Source: Planctomycetaceae bacterium (lineage in GTDB: Bacteria > Planctomycetota > Planctomycetia > Planctomycetales > Planctomycetaceae). Taken from it: DNA of 64,000 nucleotides. Each line of letters begins with the position of its first letter. Position 1 is the stretch's first letter. Made by a program: the position numbers and the translations under genes. Of this stretch, positions 9,228 to 19,616 are shown piece after piece. The DNA is taken from contig PBOJ01000124.1 of the NCBI GenBank assembly GCA_002724315.1, positions 182,696-246,695 on the forward strand. Direction: 5' to 3'. Under the pieces are notes generated by a model that was given only the letters and a program-made list of their open reading frames with translations, did no database searches and was not told where the DNA came from.

Positions 9228-12200
9228 ATGCCGGCTCCAATCGAAGTGTTTTGCCCCCAATGCCAGGCCACGTTGAAGCTGAAGAACCGGGATGCTGAGG
9301 GGCGGAAGGTGCCCTGCCCGAAGTGCAAAACGCCCTTCGTGATCACGATTCCCGATGATGACGACGAAGTCCTCGACGATTTCGACGACCTGGATGATTT
9401 CGACGATTTCGACGAGGGGGACGACTTCGGGGATCTCGATGACGCTCCGGCGAGTCCTGCCAAGCCGCAGGCCGCACCTCCGAAAAAGTCCGGCAAGAAG
9501 CTCGGGATCATCCTTGGTGTCGTGCTGGGCCTGGCGGTTGTCGGAGTGGGGGGATTCTTCGGCGCCCAACAAATGGGGTGGATCGGTGGTGGCGACCAGG
9601 TTGCCCAGGATGGTGACAGTCAGATGCCCGGCGGCGGGATGCCCGGCGGCGGAATGCCTGGAATGCCTGGCGGCGGAATGCCTGGAATGCCCGGTGGAGG
9701 AATGCCCGGGATGGCTGGTGGGGGAATGCCGGGTATGCCCGGTGGTGCCGAGGGCGCCACGGACGCCAAGAAGGGTGGTCGCAAAGGCCGGCGGGGTGGC
9801 AAGAAGGCTGATCCGACCGAGAAGACCGCCGCACCGACTGCCAAGACGGCGGCCGGGGGAACCAAGACCGCCGGACAGCCTCAGTCGACCACCGGGGCCG
9901 TGACGCCGCCGGATGCCGGTCCGAACCAGGAATTCGACACGCACTGGCTGCCGGCCGATGCGCAGGTGGTGGCCGCTGTCAACATCGGCAAGCTGTGGGC
10001 CTCCACCGAGACACAGCAGGCCCTGGGCAACCCGACGCTTGGTCCCGAACTCAAGAAGATGCTCGAGGAGATGAAGAAGGAAACGATCCTGGGGCCCGAC
10101 GAGGTGGACAAGATCACCGTGGGTGTCAGTGGTGTGTCGGACGTGATGAAGGTGGTCTTTTCGGCTCCGAAAGCCGGGGGGAGGCCCGGTTGGTCGATCT
10201 CGACAAAGGCCATCGAGAAAGCCGTCGTGGAAAAACTGGTTCCCGCCATGGTCGTTCGCCTGCGTCAGCCTCTGTCTCAGGCGCACGTGGCTGCCATCGG
10301 ACAGAAGTTGGAGAAGGTCACCCTGGACGGTAAGACCGTCTTTGCTCTTCCACAGGCAGCCAATGACCCCGACGGAGGGCTGGGGCTGGGGAGAGTGCTG
10401 GTCCACCTGGCGGACCCCAAGACGCTGGTGTTCAGCGTCGAGCGGTTCATCAAGCAACTGATTGCCAACGGAGATCCGTACACACCACGGCCGGACTTGG
10501 CATTCGTCGACGGGGGCCAGGACTTCGTCATGGCGGTGACGTTGCCGGAGCCGTTGACCATTCCGTTGCCGCCCAATTTCGCGGCCTCGCCGGATGCGCA
10601 GCAGCCGGTCATCAAGTCGTTGCTGGGGCTCAACGGAAAGCTCAAGGGGTTGGGATTGGGATTCAAGGCGCTGGAAAACGGAAGCACGTCCCTGAAATTG
10701 CAGGGACTCTCTTCTGACGAGGCGGGTGCCGCATCAGGCAAAGTGTCGCTCGCCGAGGCGCTGAAACTGGGCCGAGAACTGCTGGTTCCCCTGAAGCAGA
10801 GCAACACCTTTCTTGCTGAGTTGCTGCAGCCGGTGGAGGCGGGCCTCAACGGTTCGAAGATCATTCAGGCTGGTCCCGAGTTCGGGTTCCTGGCGGCTTT
10901 CAAGATGGCGGCTGGTCAAACCGGTAGCCTGGCGGCAGTGCTGTTGCCGGCAGTCCAGCAGGCTCGCGAGGCGGCACGTGCCACGCAGTGCCGGAATAAC
11001 CTCAGGCAGATCGCCTTGGCTCTCCACAATTTCAGTACAGCCGACCCGGCAAAGACATTTCCTGCTCCGTCGATCGCTTCCAGTGACGGCAAGCCGTTGC
11101 TGAGCTGGCGAGTGGCCATTCTGCCCTACATTGGGGAAAAAGTTCTCTACGATCAGTTCAAGCTCGACGAGGCCTGGGACAGTCCTCACAACAAGGCGCT
11201 GATAGGGAAGATTCCGCAATTTTATGTGTGTCCCAGTGGTGAACTGGAAACAGGGATGACCGTCTACCGGCTGGTTGTCACCGGAAAGGCTGCCTACAAG
11301 GACGGCAAGCCACTGGGCAAGGCAGCTCTTGCCAGCCTGGGGCCGGCCGGGCAGGTGCCGTTGGTTGTCGAGGCAGGTGATGATCACGCCGTGGCGTGGA
11401 CCGATCCCCGGCCTTTCCAGTCTCCGGACGAGTTGTCGGGGCATCATGGTGAGCGTGGAGCCGGCGTGGCGTATGTCGACGGGAGCGTTCGAAGCATCGC
11501 CGGCGGTGGTAGCGAGGGTGTCGCCCCGGTTGATCCCAACGACGATGGCTCGAAGGACCAGGCCAAGTTCCAGGGAGCGTGGACTGTCACCGCTGCCAGC
11601 GTCAACGGCAACTCGGTGGCCAGCATGGTCAACCAGGGCTTCACCTTCCAGAACAACCGCCTGTTGCAGCAGGTTCGGGCCGGCCAGCAGCCGTTGCAGT
11701 CGACGTTCCTGATCAACATCAAGGCCAATCCCCGAACATTCGACTGGGTGCAGGCCGGTAACAAGAAACTGCTGGGACTTTACCAGTTCCGCGGGAACAG
11801 CCTGTTGGTGACCGTGGCGCTGCCGGGCCAGCCTCGTCCGAAAGCGCTCAACGCCAAGGGGGCCTCGGTGCTGCAACTGGCGCTGAAACGGAGTACTGCT
11901 GCCGGGACGGCTCAACGGTCGAATGTTCCCGGAAACGCGGCAGCAACAAAGGGTGCCAGGAAGAATGCAGTCCCGCCGGCGAACTCGCCGGGAGCCAAAC
12001 TGGTGGGCTCTTCCAAGGAACTGTTCGAGACGGTCAACAACCGCGAACTGGTGGCGACGACTTCCCAGGGGCAGAGGATCTCGATCCAGCTGAATCCCGA
12101 CGGGACCACCCGCGATGGCGAGGGCAACGAGAGTCCCACGTATGAGATCAAGGGGCTGGCGTTGTCGTGGGTGACCGGCGACCGGATCATCACGGTGAAC

Positions 12201-12692
12201 TTTCAGTCGGGCAAGCCGAAGATCGGGGACAACTGTACGGTTCAGCACAAGAAGAAATCTGACGGGTCGCCGATCACCGGGACGTTCCAACAGCTGAAGA
12301 TCGCAGAAATCAACCCGGCGAAGCCCAAGCGGAAGCCGTCATCAGCGATCGACGGCACATGGAAAATCGTTTCGGCGACCGTCTCGGGCAAGCCCTCCGA
12401 TTCTCTCAAGGGCCGCATTCTCTCGTTTGCCGAGGGCAAGGCGGCAGTGAACGTCACCAAGCCGGCTGCGGTTGAATACCGGTTCACCTACGAGGCCGAC
12501 ACCAAGGCGAAGCCGGCGGAGTTTCGGGTCTACAACGGCGAACGCCTGTTGTGGTCGGGGATCTATCGTTACCAGGGCAAGCTGCTGCAGCTGTGTTTTG
12601 TTCGCGGGGAGAAGACGGAGCCACCCGAGAACTTCACGGCCAGGGGGATCGGCCACCAGTTGTATGTGCTGGAACCGGTGAAGACGCCCTAG
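9228..12692 (+). CDS. Zinc-ribbon, membrane, DUF1559 and TIGR03067-like mosaic protein
   Basis: 1154 residues; GGGAGAGG precedes ATG 9228. Order: zinc ribbon with C9, C12, C30, C33; an Asp-rich linker; one membrane helix at about 91-113 ([20 protein letters not shown]); a Gly-Met-Pro repeat (about 131-174); Lys/Ala/Thr-rich linker; an unassigned 330-residue domain; at about 571 the sequence [17 protein letters not shown] that opens planctomycete DUF1559 (SBP_bac_10) proteins, here without the usual prepilin leader; and two TIGR03067-like domains (about 777-887, 1040-1150). The ribbon should be cytoplasmic and the rest outside the membrane. Function unknown. Its stop shares CTAG with the convergent gene. 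Confidence 0.85.
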   Translation: MPAPIEVFCPQCQATLKLKNRDAEGRKVPCPKCKTPFVITIPDDDDEVLDDFDDLDDFDDFDEGDDFGDLDDAPASPAKPQAAPPKKSGKKLGIILGVVLGLAVVGVGGFFGAQQMGWIGGGDQVAQDGDSQMPGGGMPGGGMPGMPGGGMPGMPGGGMPGMAGGGMPGMPGGAEGATDAKKGGRKGRRGGKKADPTEKTAAPTAKTAAGGTKTAGQPQSTTGAVTPPDAGPNQEFDTHWLPADAQVVAAVNIGKLWASTETQQALGNPTLGPELKKMLEEMKKETILGPDEVDKITVGVSGVSDVMKVVFSAPKAGGRPGWSISTKAIEKAVVEKLVPAMVVRLRQPLSQAHVAAIGQKLEKVTLDGKTVFALPQAANDPDGGLGLGRVLVHLADPKTLVFSVERFIKQLIANGDPYTPRPDLAFVDGGQDFVMAVTLPEPLTIPLPPNFAASPDAQQPVIKSLLGLNGKLKGLGLGFKALENGSTSLKLQGLSSDEAGAASGKVSLAEALKLGRELLVPLKQSNTFLAELLQPVEAGLNGSKIIQAGPEFGFLAAFKMAAGQTGSLAAVLLPAVQQAREAARATQCRNNLRQIALALHNFSTADPAKTFPAPSIASSDGKPLLSWRVAILPYIGEKVLYDQFKLDEAWDSPHNKALIGKIPQFYVCPSGELETGMTVYRLVVTGKAAYKDGKPLGKAALASLGPAGQVPLVVEAGDDHAVAWTDPRPFQSPDELSGHHGERGAGVAYVDGSVRSIAGGGSEGVAPVDPNDDGSKDQAKFQGAWTVTAASVNGNSVASMVNQGFTFQNNRLLQQVRAGQQPLQSTFLINIKANPRTFDWVQAGNKKLLGLYQFRGNSLLVTVALPGQPRPKALNAKGASVLQLALKRSTAAGTAQRSNVPGNAAATKGARKNAVPPANSPGAKLVGSSKELFETVNNRELVATTSQGQRISIQLNPDGTTRDGEGNESPTYEIKGLALSWVTGDRIITVNFQSGKPKIGDNCTVQHKKKSDGSPITGTFQQLKIAEINPAKPKRKPSSAIDGTWKIVSATVSGKPSDSLKGRILSFAEGKAAVNVTKPAAVEYRFTYEADTKAKPAEFRVYNGERLLWSGIYRYQGKLLQLCFVRGEKTEPPENFTARGIGHQLYVLEPVKTP
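9625..9745 (+). repeat. Gly-Met-Pro coding repeats
   Basis: In-frame degenerate tandem repeats coding GGGMPG and GGGMPGMP units directly after the membrane helix of the mosaic protein. Codons vary between units (ggcggc, ggtgga, gggatg), so the protein pattern is kept more than the DNA. A similar pattern occurs in the lipoprotein at the end of the window. Confidence 0.8.
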
Positions 12693-14188
12693 GGACCGGC
12701 CGACTCCAGCTCGTCCAGCGGAAACACCGGACGGTTGACCCGTTCGAACGGCAGCCGCGAGATGTCGCTGGAGCAGGGACCGGGAGTGTCGACGGTGTAG
12801 GTGTGGGCGGTGACCGGGTCCCAGCCCTGGCGATGGGCCACGGCGGCCTTGACGTTGACGACCGAACACTCCTCGGGGGCGATTCCCTGGCTGCGGAGTT
12901 GAGCGAGGTCGAAGGGGGGGGTCTTGAGCGAGGTCAGCAGGATCCGCACTCCGCCACAACGGACGACCGCGCTCGGACCCATCTGGATGTAGAGCCCGGC
13001 GCCGCTGGCCAGGTGGCTGTGCGGGTCTTCGAGCGTGAAACGGCCGTCGCTGGTGGATTCGAGCGTGACGGTCAATTCCAGCGGCCCGTCGGTCAACCGG
13101 CTGGTCTTGCCGCCGATCGGCAGCGTGACCGAATCGCCGATGTCGAGCTCGGTGACGGCCTGGACGGACTCGGGGTCGTTGATGATCGCCACTGCTCCGT
13201 CAATGTCGCGTGCAATGAACGCGGCGAGCATCGTGGTGGCGTCGCCGGGTGCTCCGCCACCGATGTTGTCCGACGGTTCGACCAGCACCACGGGAGTTTC
13301 GCCGGCAGCGATGTGACGGTCGACATCGTCGAGGCAGGAGGCCAGCGGCGGGTCGACGACGTTGCCCTGCTGGCGGTGCGTGATGGCGTGGTCGACCAGT
13401 TCAGCCAGCCGGGTCCGAGCGACCTCGGGATCGCCGAACGTGGTGGCGGCGAAACTGACGCCCGTGTCGGGCGTGTCGGCAAAGCTGAAGCCTCCCATCA
13501 CGTTGACCGAGACGATGTCGTCGTCGTCGGCCTCGATGCGGCGAGCCATCGTCTCGAGTGTCTTCATCGGGTCGTCATCGGTGCCGGTGCCGGTTGGAGG
13601 CCACATCACCGATGGTGCGGCCCAGACCGAACTGGGCCGTCGGCCGCTGCTCATGATCTGTTCGAGCAGCCGTGCCGATTCGACAGCCACCTGGTGGCCG
13701 TCGGTGTGCGGGTTGAAGCGGTAGGAGATCAGCCCCTGGGTCTCCTCGATGGTCTGTCGCGAGATGTTCCCGTGAAGATCGAGAACCCCGCAGATCGGCA
13801 GATCGGCCAGGCTCTCGACAGCCCGGATCCGGCTGATCACTTCTCCTTCGACGTCCGGGCAGTTCTCGCACGCCATCGCGCCGTGGAGAACCAGGTAGAT
13901 GCCGTCGAAGGGGCCGTCGGCGAATCCCGAGGAAAGCCCTTCCCAGAAAACTTCCAGCACCTCGTCGCCGACCGTGCCACTGGGAGTGGCCCGCATGTCA
14001 ATTGTCGGTGTCACGGTCCAGCCGCACTCGTCGGCGACCGAGATCGCTCCTGCCAACGGGGACGCGTCGCCGCGGGCCGAGAACAGTTCGTCACCCCTCA
14101 GGATCGTCCAGTCGTCCAGGGGCGTACGGCCATCGAGAAAGGTGTGGGTCTCGTGGAAGAGACCGGCCAGCAGAACACGGTGGGACAT
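12689..14188 (-). CDS. M81 family (MlrC-like) metallopeptidase
   Basis: 499 residues, the normal length of MlrC proteins, named after a microcystin-degradation gene product though most members are of unknown substrate. The N-terminus has the metal-binding H12-E-T-H15 in LFHETHTF; further on are [21 protein letters not shown] and NPHTDGH, typical of the family, and a GGGAPGD loop. Start 14188 (MSHR) is preferred because GGAA sits about ten bases upstream; MIPMSHR from 14197 is possible. No signal peptide, so probably cytoplasmic. Upstream lies plsC on the same strand, 32 bases away. The TAG stop lies in the CTAG shared with the convergent gene. Probable zinc enzyme; substrate unknown. Confidence 0.88.
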   Translation of the reverse strand: MSHRVLLAGLFHETHTFLDGRTPLDDWTILRGDELFSARGDASPLAGAISVADECGWTVTPTIDMRATPSGTVGDEVLEVFWEGLSSGFADGPFDGIYLVLHGAMACENCPDVEGEVISRIRAVESLADLPICGVLDLHGNISRQTIEETQGLISYRFNPHTDGHQVAVESARLLEQIMSSGRRPSSVWAAPSVMWPPTGTGTDDDPMKTLETMARRIEADDDDIVSVNVMGGFSFADTPDTGVSFAATTFGDPEVARTRLAELVDHAITHRQQGNVVDPPLASCLDDVDRHIAAGETPVVLVEPSDNIGGGAPGDATTMLAAFIARDIDGAVAIINDPESVQAVTELDIGDSVTLPIGGKTSRLTDGPLELTVTLESTSDGRFTLEDPHSHLASGAGLYIQMGPSAVVRCGGVRILLTSLKTPPFDLAQLRSQGIAPEECSVVNVKAAVAHRQGWDPVTAHTYTVDTPGPCSSDISRLPFERVNRPVFPLDELESAGP

Positions 14189-14220
14189 CGGTATCATTTC
14201 CGTGGGTTGGTGGGTGTGAG

Positions 14221-14937
14221 TCAGTTCTCGGCCAGGGCCTTCACGTCGGACTCGAGCAGACCCGAAACCTCGTCCCAACCGGGGCGACGGTTTTCGAGGT
14301 GTTCGAAGGTGCGGGGTTGGCCGATGCGGACGATGACCTTGTGCAGTCTGGGGATGTAGCTCTCGGCCGGAAAGGCTTCGAAGGTTCCCTCGAGGTGGCA
14401 GGGGACCACGGGCACATCGGTGCCGGCGGTCATCATACCGATTCCCGACTTGAAGGGTCTCATCGATCCGTCCCGCGTCCGCCCCCCCTCGGGGAACAGG
14501 ATGTAGACACTTGGTTCGTCGATCAGTCGCGAGCGGAGTTGCTGGATCGCGTGGGCCCCGACTTTCTTTCGCCAGACGGGCAGCGCGTTGAGCACCGTGG
14601 CCGAGAAGGCCGCCAGGGCCGGCGTGTGGAAAAAGACGTCCCCGGCGGCCAGCGGGAACAGCTGGTCCCGGAACCGCAGCGGCAGCGTGGCGCCCAGGAC
14701 CATGGCGTCGAGGTGGCTGGCGTGGTTGGCAACCAGGACGAACGAGGGGGACTCGGGCAGGTTGGTTCGGCCGTGCACTTCGAGCCGGTGCAGTACCGCC
14801 AGTGACAGTCTCATCATCGACCACCAGGCGAAGCGGGACGCGGTGGCCAGCAACCCGCTTTCTCGCTGGTAGCTGCGATGCCGATCGGCTCCGGCCAGCG
14901 TCAGGTCACGGGCGGGTGTCAGGTCCCAGTTGTCCAA
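14221..14937 (-). CDS. plsC: 1-acyl-sn-glycerol-3-phosphate acyltransferase
   Basis: 238 residues. Transfers an acyl chain to lysophosphatidic acid to give phosphatidic acid, at the membrane. The catalytic NHxxxxD is N71-H72-A-S-H-L-D77 and the second family motif is FPEG at 148-151, followed by RTRDG. A hydrophobic helix (about 38-52) can anchor it. The TTG start at 14937 is supported by GGGGAGG a few bases upstream; there is no better ATG. It follows cdsA with only four bases between them, which places synthesis of phosphatidate next to its activation to CDP-diacylglycerol. Confidence 0.92.
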   Translation of the reverse strand: MDNWDLTPARDLTLAGADRHRSYQRESGLLATASRFAWWSMMRLSLAVLHRLEVHGRTNLPESPSFVLVANHASHLDAMVLGATLPLRFRDQLFPLAAGDVFFHTPALAAFSATVLNALPVWRKKVGAHAIQQLRSRLIDEPSVYILFPEGGRTRDGSMRPFKSGIGMMTAGTDVPVVPCHLEGTFEAFPAESYIPRLHKVIVRIGQPRTFEHLENRRPGWDEVSGLLESDVKALAEN

Positions 14938-14941
14938 GCGG

Positions 14942-15943
14942 TTATCCTCCCCACGACCCGGTCAAAATCCGGAACGGGGCCTCCGATCCCAGCGGCCCGG
15001 CCTCGCCCAGTGCCAGGGACAGGTAATGGTAAACCGCCGGGGGCACCAGCACCAAACCGTCAAACCGGTCGAGCAGTCCTCCGTGTCCGGGAAGGGTCGC
15101 CCCGACATCCTTGACCCCGACATCTCGCTTGATCGACGAGAGGGTCAGTTCACCGAGTTGTCCGAGCACGCTGGTCAGCAGCCCGAGTCCGACCAACCAC
15201 CCGGGATGTGCCACCGGGGTGCCGGCGAACAGCCATCCTCCAGCGGCGGTGACCAGTGCGGTGGTGATCACCACCGCGCCGATGGCGCCAGCCCATGTCT
15301 TCTGAGGGCTGGTCTCGGGCAGGAACGGCCGTCGACCGAGGGTCCGGTTGATCAGTGAGGCGATCATGTCGTTGAGTTCGACTGCGGTGATCAACAGCAG
15401 GACGAGCGGACGGTAGTCGGTGTGGGTCTCTCCCAGGTGGACCACGTTGGCCATGTTGGAGATGTAGCCCAGCGAGAATCCGAGCAGTGCGAAGCCAAGC
15501 ACTCCCAGGGCCACTCGCTGGATGAACCCCCTGGGGCGGTCGGAAGGAATGCTGACGACCACGATCAGTGCCCCCACCAGGGGGCCCAGGGCAAAGAACA
15601 GCCGATCGTCCTGCCAGTGGTCGACCGCAGCGAAGGCCACCAGCAGGATCCCCAGTGACACGACCGCACAGATGGTTTTCTCGCGGAACAGACCCGTCGC
15701 CCGTGCGTACTCACGGAAGCACAGCAGGCTGAGCACCATCACCGCCAGCATTGTCGGCAGGGCCCCGGCCAGCACCGGAAGGAAGATCACGCCGACCAGC
15801 CAGCACCAACTCCGCCACCGCCGGAACGCGGCATGGTAGACATCGTCACTGATCCGTCGCCTCAGAGCCAGGATGCACGCGCCCGACACGGCCAAGCCGG
15901 CGACAACGCCGACGACTATCGTGACGCTCAGCGGATGCGCCAA
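14942..15943 (-). CDS. cdsA: Phosphatidate cytidylyltransferase
   Basis: 333 residues, polytopic (about eight hydrophobic segments). Converts phosphatidate and CTP to CDP-diacylglycerol for phospholipid synthesis. The C-terminal signature is clear: SIKRDVGVKDVGATLPGHGG followed by LLDRFDGL. The start is doubtful. The TTG at 15943 has a poor binding site, and the frame stays open upstream with a plausible extension (LDSTIRERLFNYEQA) back to a CTG at 15988 that has GGGAG nine bases before it. Co-transcribed with plsC. Confidence 0.92.
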   Translation of the reverse strand: MAHPLSVTIVVGVVAGLAVSGACILALRRRISDDVYHAAFRRWRSWCWLVGVIFLPVLAGALPTMLAVMVLSLLCFREYARATGLFREKTICAVVSLGILLVAFAAVDHWQDDRLFFALGPLVGALIVVVSIPSDRPRGFIQRVALGVLGFALLGFSLGYISNMANVVHLGETHTDYRPLVLLLITAVELNDMIASLINRTLGRRPFLPETSPQKTWAGAIGAVVITTALVTAAGGWLFAGTPVAHPGWLVGLGLLTSVLGQLGELTLSSIKRDVGVKDVGATLPGHGGLLDRFDGLVLVPPAVYHYLSLALGEAGPLGSEAPFRILTGSWGG

Positions 15944-16113
15944 TGCCTGCTCGTAATTGAACAGGCGTTCCCGAATGGTTGAGTCCAGGTGACCTGACTC
16001 CCGTCCCCCGCGGGGCGCATCACGACCAGCCAGTGGATAGTCCTTACCCTGCCGGCCGGCACCGGCGCCGCCAATATAACGTCCTTGCGTTGCGACAACA
16101 GCCCGGAAAGACG

Positions 16114-16142
16114 TTTTCGTTGTCTCAGGCTCGGCCTATAAT
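16114..16142 (+). promoter_or_regulatory. Candidate promoter of pcm
   Basis: A perfect TATAAT at 16137-16142 lies 57 bases before the pcm start in the 256-base gap between the divergent cdsA and pcm genes. The matching -35 position, 16114-16119 (TTTTCG), is poor, so it may need an activator or another sigma factor. Confidence 0.4.
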
Positions 16143-16199
16143 CCCGCCGTCTCGAAACGGCTCATCCAGGACCACGCAGTTTCTTCCGGACGGTTGCCA

Positions 16200-17477
16200 A
16201 TGACCGAATTGTCCCACCAGGCCTCGTCACGGCTCGTCGTGTCCTCTCTGCTTCCCGGGCTGGCCATCGCCGTGCTGGCCGGTGGGACAGCACGATCGGC
16301 GTTTGCTGCCGATTCGCTGGGTGAGTTGAGAGAGCGGATGGTGCGGGTGAACATCGAGGCCGAGGGAGTCCGGGACAAGCGGGTTCTTCGTGCGATGAGA
16401 ACGGTGCCACGGCACGAATTCGTTTCTCCGTCGATGAGGAGGTACGCCTACCAGGATTCCGCTTTGCCGATCGGACATCGCCAGACGATCTCGCCGCCCT
16501 TCATCGTTGCCTACATGACCGAGACGATTGCTCCCCGGGAGACCGACCGGGTGCTCGAAATCGGCACGGGCAGCGGTTACCAGGCCGCGGTCCTCTCGGA
16601 ACTGGTTCGCGACGTGTTCACCATCGAGATCGTCGAGCCGCTGGGCCGGGCAGCCCGGAGGCGGTTGCAGAGGCTCAAGTACGGCAACGTGCACACCCGG
16701 ATCGGTGACGGCTACAAGGGCTGGGCCGAGAAGGCGCCGTTCGACAAGATCATCGTCACCTGTTCGCCGGAGAAGGTTCCGGCTCCGCTGGTGGATCAAC
16801 TCAAGGAAGGCGGCCGGTTGCTGATTCCCCTTGGAGAACGGTACCAGCAGGTGTTTCACCTGTTCGAAAAGAAGAACGGTCGCCTGGTGCAGACAAAGCT
16901 GATCCCGGCCCTGTTTGTCCCGATGACCGGCATCAGCGAGTCCCGTCGGAAGATCAAGCCGGATCCCCTGCGACCGCGGATCATCAACGGCGGATTTGAA
17001 GAGACCGAGAAGTCACCGGCGTCGTTGCTTTCCAACGTACCGATCGATCAGCCGTCGGGTTGGTACTACAGGCGACAGGTGAAGATCTCGACCGAAACAC
17101 CAGTGGAGGGGCGGCGGTGCCTGGAACTCTCCAACCGCGATCCCGGCCGGCTTTCCCAGGTGTTGCAGGGTTTTCCCGTCGACGGACGTCGCATCGGAAA
17201 ACTCCAGTTCACGCTCAGGCGTCGGGTCCTGGAGTCGAAGCCGGGCAGACGACCTGACGAACGTCCGGGGCTGACGGTGGTCTTCTTTGATGTCACTCGC
17301 CGACCGATCGGCGAGCGACGGGTGGGGAGTTGGACGGTGGCCGACGAGTGGGTCCGGACACGCCAGGCCGTTGTGGTGCCGGCACGGGCTCGCGAGGCGA
17401 TCGTGAGGATCGGACTGGGAGGAGCCGTTGGCCACGTGCTGGTTGACGACGTGGCGATTGTGCCGGTCCGACGGTGA
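16200..17477 (+). CDS. pcm: Exported protein-L-isoaspartate O-methyltransferase with extra C-terminal domain
   Basis: 425 residues, about twice the usual 210. An N-terminal segment (VVSSLLPGLAIAVLAGGTA, then AFAA) reads as a signal peptide, so the enzyme should act outside the cytoplasm. Residues about 40-255 are the SAM-dependent methyltransferase: PRHEFVSP, QTISPPFIVAYMTE, and the SAM loop VLEIGTGSGYQAAVLSEL at about 117. The enzyme repairs isoaspartate in aged proteins. The last about 165 residues (from IINGGFEE) look like a beta-sandwich of the carbohydrate-binding type. ATG 16200 is preferred to TTG 16194. SAM supply outside the cytoplasm is a problem for this reading, so the signal could instead be a membrane anchor. 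Confidence 0.87.
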   Translation: MTELSHQASSRLVVSSLLPGLAIAVLAGGTARSAFAADSLGELRERMVRVNIEAEGVRDKRVLRAMRTVPRHEFVSPSMRRYAYQDSALPIGHRQTISPPFIVAYMTETIAPRETDRVLEIGTGSGYQAAVLSELVRDVFTIEIVEPLGRAARRRLQRLKYGNVHTRIGDGYKGWAEKAPFDKIIVTCSPEKVPAPLVDQLKEGGRLLIPLGERYQQVFHLFEKKNGRLVQTKLIPALFVPMTGISESRRKIKPDPLRPRIINGGFEETEKSPASLLSNVPIDQPSGWYYRRQVKISTETPVEGRRCLELSNRDPGRLSQVLQGFPVDGRRIGKLQFTLRRRVLESKPGRRPDERPGLTVVFFDVTRRPIGERRVGSWTVADEWVRTRQAVVVPARAREAIVRIGLGGAVGHVLVDDVAIVPVRR

Positions 17478-17519
17478 CGACGCGGATCGGTTGCCGGGTG
17501 AGACGGTGGGGAGGTGGAA

Positions 17520-18464
17520 GTGGTCCAGGCCGCGACGTTCTTTGATGCTTCGGCAGGCGGCCGGTTGGTACTCCACGGTGAGGACCGCCGCAGTTTCCTG
17601 AACAACTTCTGCACCAATGACATCCAGACGCTGGCCGAGGGAGAAACGCGTGAAGCGTTCGTGACCGACATGCGAGGGCACGTGCTCGGGCACGTTTGGG
17701 TGTGTGCCCAGCCAGGCCGGTTGTGGCTGCACACGGTTGGTTCGTCGGTCGGTGAACTCGGAAGTCACCTCGAAAAATACGTCATCACCGAGGATGTGGT
17801 GATCGAGGATGCGACCGCGTCCACGTCCCGGGCGGTGATCTGTGGTCCACAGGCCGAGGCGGCGGCCATGTCGATCGTCGAGACGTTGGAAGGATCGGCA
17901 GGGTTGTCGGTGAGCCGTGCCGCAGTCCACTGGATTGGCAGTGATGACGTGCTGTTGTGGACCGAGGCGACCGATTCCGAGGATCTGCCGCTGGCAGCGG
18001 TGGCCGCCGGTGTGCCGGTCGGGTCGCCCGAGAACTTCGAATCTCAGCGGATCGCTGCCCTGTTGCCGATCGTCGGTATCGACATCACCTCCGAAAACCT
18101 CGCCCAGGAAGTCGACCGCGACCGTTTTGCCATCTCGTTCTCCAAGGGCTGCTACCTGGGGCAGGAGACGATAGCGCGGATCGAGTCCCGGGGACACGTG
18201 AACCGGCTGCTGAGAGGTCTGGCCATCGAGGGGGACGAGTGGCCGGAGACCGGTGCGGTGATCCGGTCGACGGAGGTTGATCAGGACGAACGCGAACTGG
18301 GGCGCGTGGGTTCGGTGGCCGCGATAGCAAATGCCACGACGGATTCGGTGTCGGCGGTGGCCCTGGCGGTTGTTCGCCGCGAGGCGAGCCAGCCGGGAAC
18401 CGAGGTTGTCGTGGACACCGTGACCGGACCCATGTCGGCACGGATCGTCTCGGTGGATCGATGA
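17520..18464 (+). CDS. ygfZ: YgfZ/GcvT-like folate-binding protein
   Basis: 314 residues. Belongs to the aminomethyltransferase fold that binds folate and supports iron-sulfur cluster assembly or repair. The diagnostic KGCYLGQET is at 210-218, followed by the usual R(I)ESRGHVNR. The N-terminal FLNNFCTNDI is also typical. Start GTG at 17520 is chosen because GGAGG (17510-17514) is five bases upstream; GTG at 17514 would overlap that site. It lies 42 bases after pcm on the same strand and is probably in the same transcript. No membrane segment. Confidence 0.88.
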   Translation: MVQAATFFDASAGGRLVLHGEDRRSFLNNFCTNDIQTLAEGETREAFVTDMRGHVLGHVWVCAQPGRLWLHTVGSSVGELGSHLEKYVITEDVVIEDATASTSRAVICGPQAEAAAMSIVETLEGSAGLSVSRAAVHWIGSDDVLLWTEATDSEDLPLAAVAAGVPVGSPENFESQRIAALLPIVGIDITSENLAQEVDRDRFAISFSKGCYLGQETIARIESRGHVNRLLRGLAIEGDEWPETGAVIRSTEVDQDERELGRVGSVAAIANATTDSVSAVALAVVRREASQPGTEVVVDTVTGPMSARIVSVDR

Positions 18465-18467
18465 CGG

Positions 18468-18496
18468 TTGCTGACGGGAAAGCCAGACGCTAAAAG
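18468..18496 (+). promoter_or_regulatory. Candidate promoter of mdh
   Basis: TTGCTG at 18468-18473, exactly 17 bases, then TAAAAG at 18491-18496, in the 96-base gap before mdh. Moderate match to sigma-70 boxes. Confidence 0.35.
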
Positions 18497-18560
18497 TCGG
18501 TGTCTTGTCAGGCTCGTTCCTGGCTCACTCACGGAACCGTGACGCAGCGAGAAAATCCCA

Positions 18561-19550
18561 ATGACCGATCCGATTCGAGTGGCCGTGACCGGTGCCGCCG
18601 GAAATATCGGCTATGCCCTGATCTTTCGAATTGCCAGTGGCCAGATGTTTGGGCCCGACCAGCCGGTGATCCTGCAACTGGTCGAGATTCCTCCCGTGTT
18701 GTCGGCTCTCGACGGTGTCGAGATGGAACTGGAGGATTGTGCCTTTCCCACCCTGGCCGGTGTCGAAAAATCCGACAGTGACCACCTGGAGGATGGATTC
18801 GGTGGTGCCAACTGGGTGTTGTGTGTCGGCAGCGTGCCCCGCAAGGAGGGCATGGAGCGGGCCGATTTGCTGACGGTCAACGGCGGCATCTTTGCTCCGA
18901 CCGGGCGTGCGATCCAGGCTGCTGCGGCCGAGGATGTCCGCGTGCTGGTTGTGGGGAACCCGTGCAACACCAACTGCCTGATCGCGATGTCTAATGCTCC
19001 CGATGTGCCTCGGGACCGCTGGTACGCCATGACGCGTCTCGACCAGAACCGGGCTGTCAGCCAGTTGGCTGGTCGGTCGGGTGCGGCCGTGACCGATGTT
19101 CGCAATGTCACGATCTGGGGCAACCACTCGGCGACCCAGTACCCCGACTTCTACAACGCCACGATCGGCGGTCAGAGCGTGGTTGAGGTGATTGGTGACG
19201 AGTCGTGGTTGCAGGGCGAGTTCATCAAGTCGGTGCAGCAGCGGGGGGCGGCAGTGATCAAGGCTCGCGGAGCCTCCAGTGCTGCGTCGGCCGCCAATGC
19301 GATCATCGACAGTGTCAAGAGTATCAACGCTCCGACTTCGGATGGCGATTCGTTCAGTGCGGCTGTCTGCAGCGATGGCAGTTACGGGGTCGACCAGGGG
19401 TTGATTTCGAGTTTCCCGCTGACGTCAGACGGGACCACCTGGTCGGTTGTTCCGGGTCTGGAGCACAACGAGTTCGGAGCCGAGAAACTTGCGGCCACGG
19501 TCGCCGAATTGAGTTCCGAGCGGGACATGGTGCGAGATCTGCTCGGCTAG
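18561..19550 (+). CDS. mdh: Malate dehydrogenase
   Basis: 329 residues, standard length. NAD-dependent interconversion of malate and oxaloacetate in the citric acid cycle, cytoplasmic. The Rossmann loop [10 protein letters not shown] begins at residue 11; the substrate arginine region is [25 protein letters not shown] is present; and the catalytic histidine is H189 in [11 protein letters not shown]. The sequence is of the MDH type 2 group related to cytosolic enzymes. A plausible own promoter lies upstream. Confidence 0.95.
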   Translation: MTDPIRVAVTGAAGNIGYALIFRIASGQMFGPDQPVILQLVEIPPVLSALDGVEMELEDCAFPTLAGVEKSDSDHLEDGFGGANWVLCVGSVPRKEGMERADLLTVNGGIFAPTGRAIQAAAAEDVRVLVVGNPCNTNCLIAMSNAPDVPRDRWYAMTRLDQNRAVSQLAGRSGAAVTDVRNVTIWGNHSATQYPDFYNATIGGQSVVEVIGDESWLQGEFIKSVQQRGAAVIKARGASSAASAANAIIDSVKSINAPTSDGDSFSAAVCSDGSYGVDQGLISSFPLTSDGTTWSVVPGLEHNEFGAEKLAATVAELSSERDMVRDLLG

Positions 19551-19616
19551 ATTGCCTGTGGGTTTCCGAAAGAACAGTCAATCGCGGCCGATGGCGGGTG
19601 TTGGGGAGCGGAGGCG

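Noticed and set aside
8646..10457. Minus-strand open frame of about 600 codons over the ATPase and mosaic genes
   Set aside because: Antisense to two supported genes; repeated HSRHS-like text comes from the reverse of the Gly-Met-Pro repeats.
10734..12290. Minus-strand open frame of 518 codons inside the mosaic gene
   Set aside because: Shadow of GC-rich coding DNA; no domain, start site or neighbour support.
12551..14359. Plus-strand open frame of 602 codons opposite the MlrC-like gene
   Set aside because: The minus-strand frame has the metal-binding motifs; the plus frame has none.
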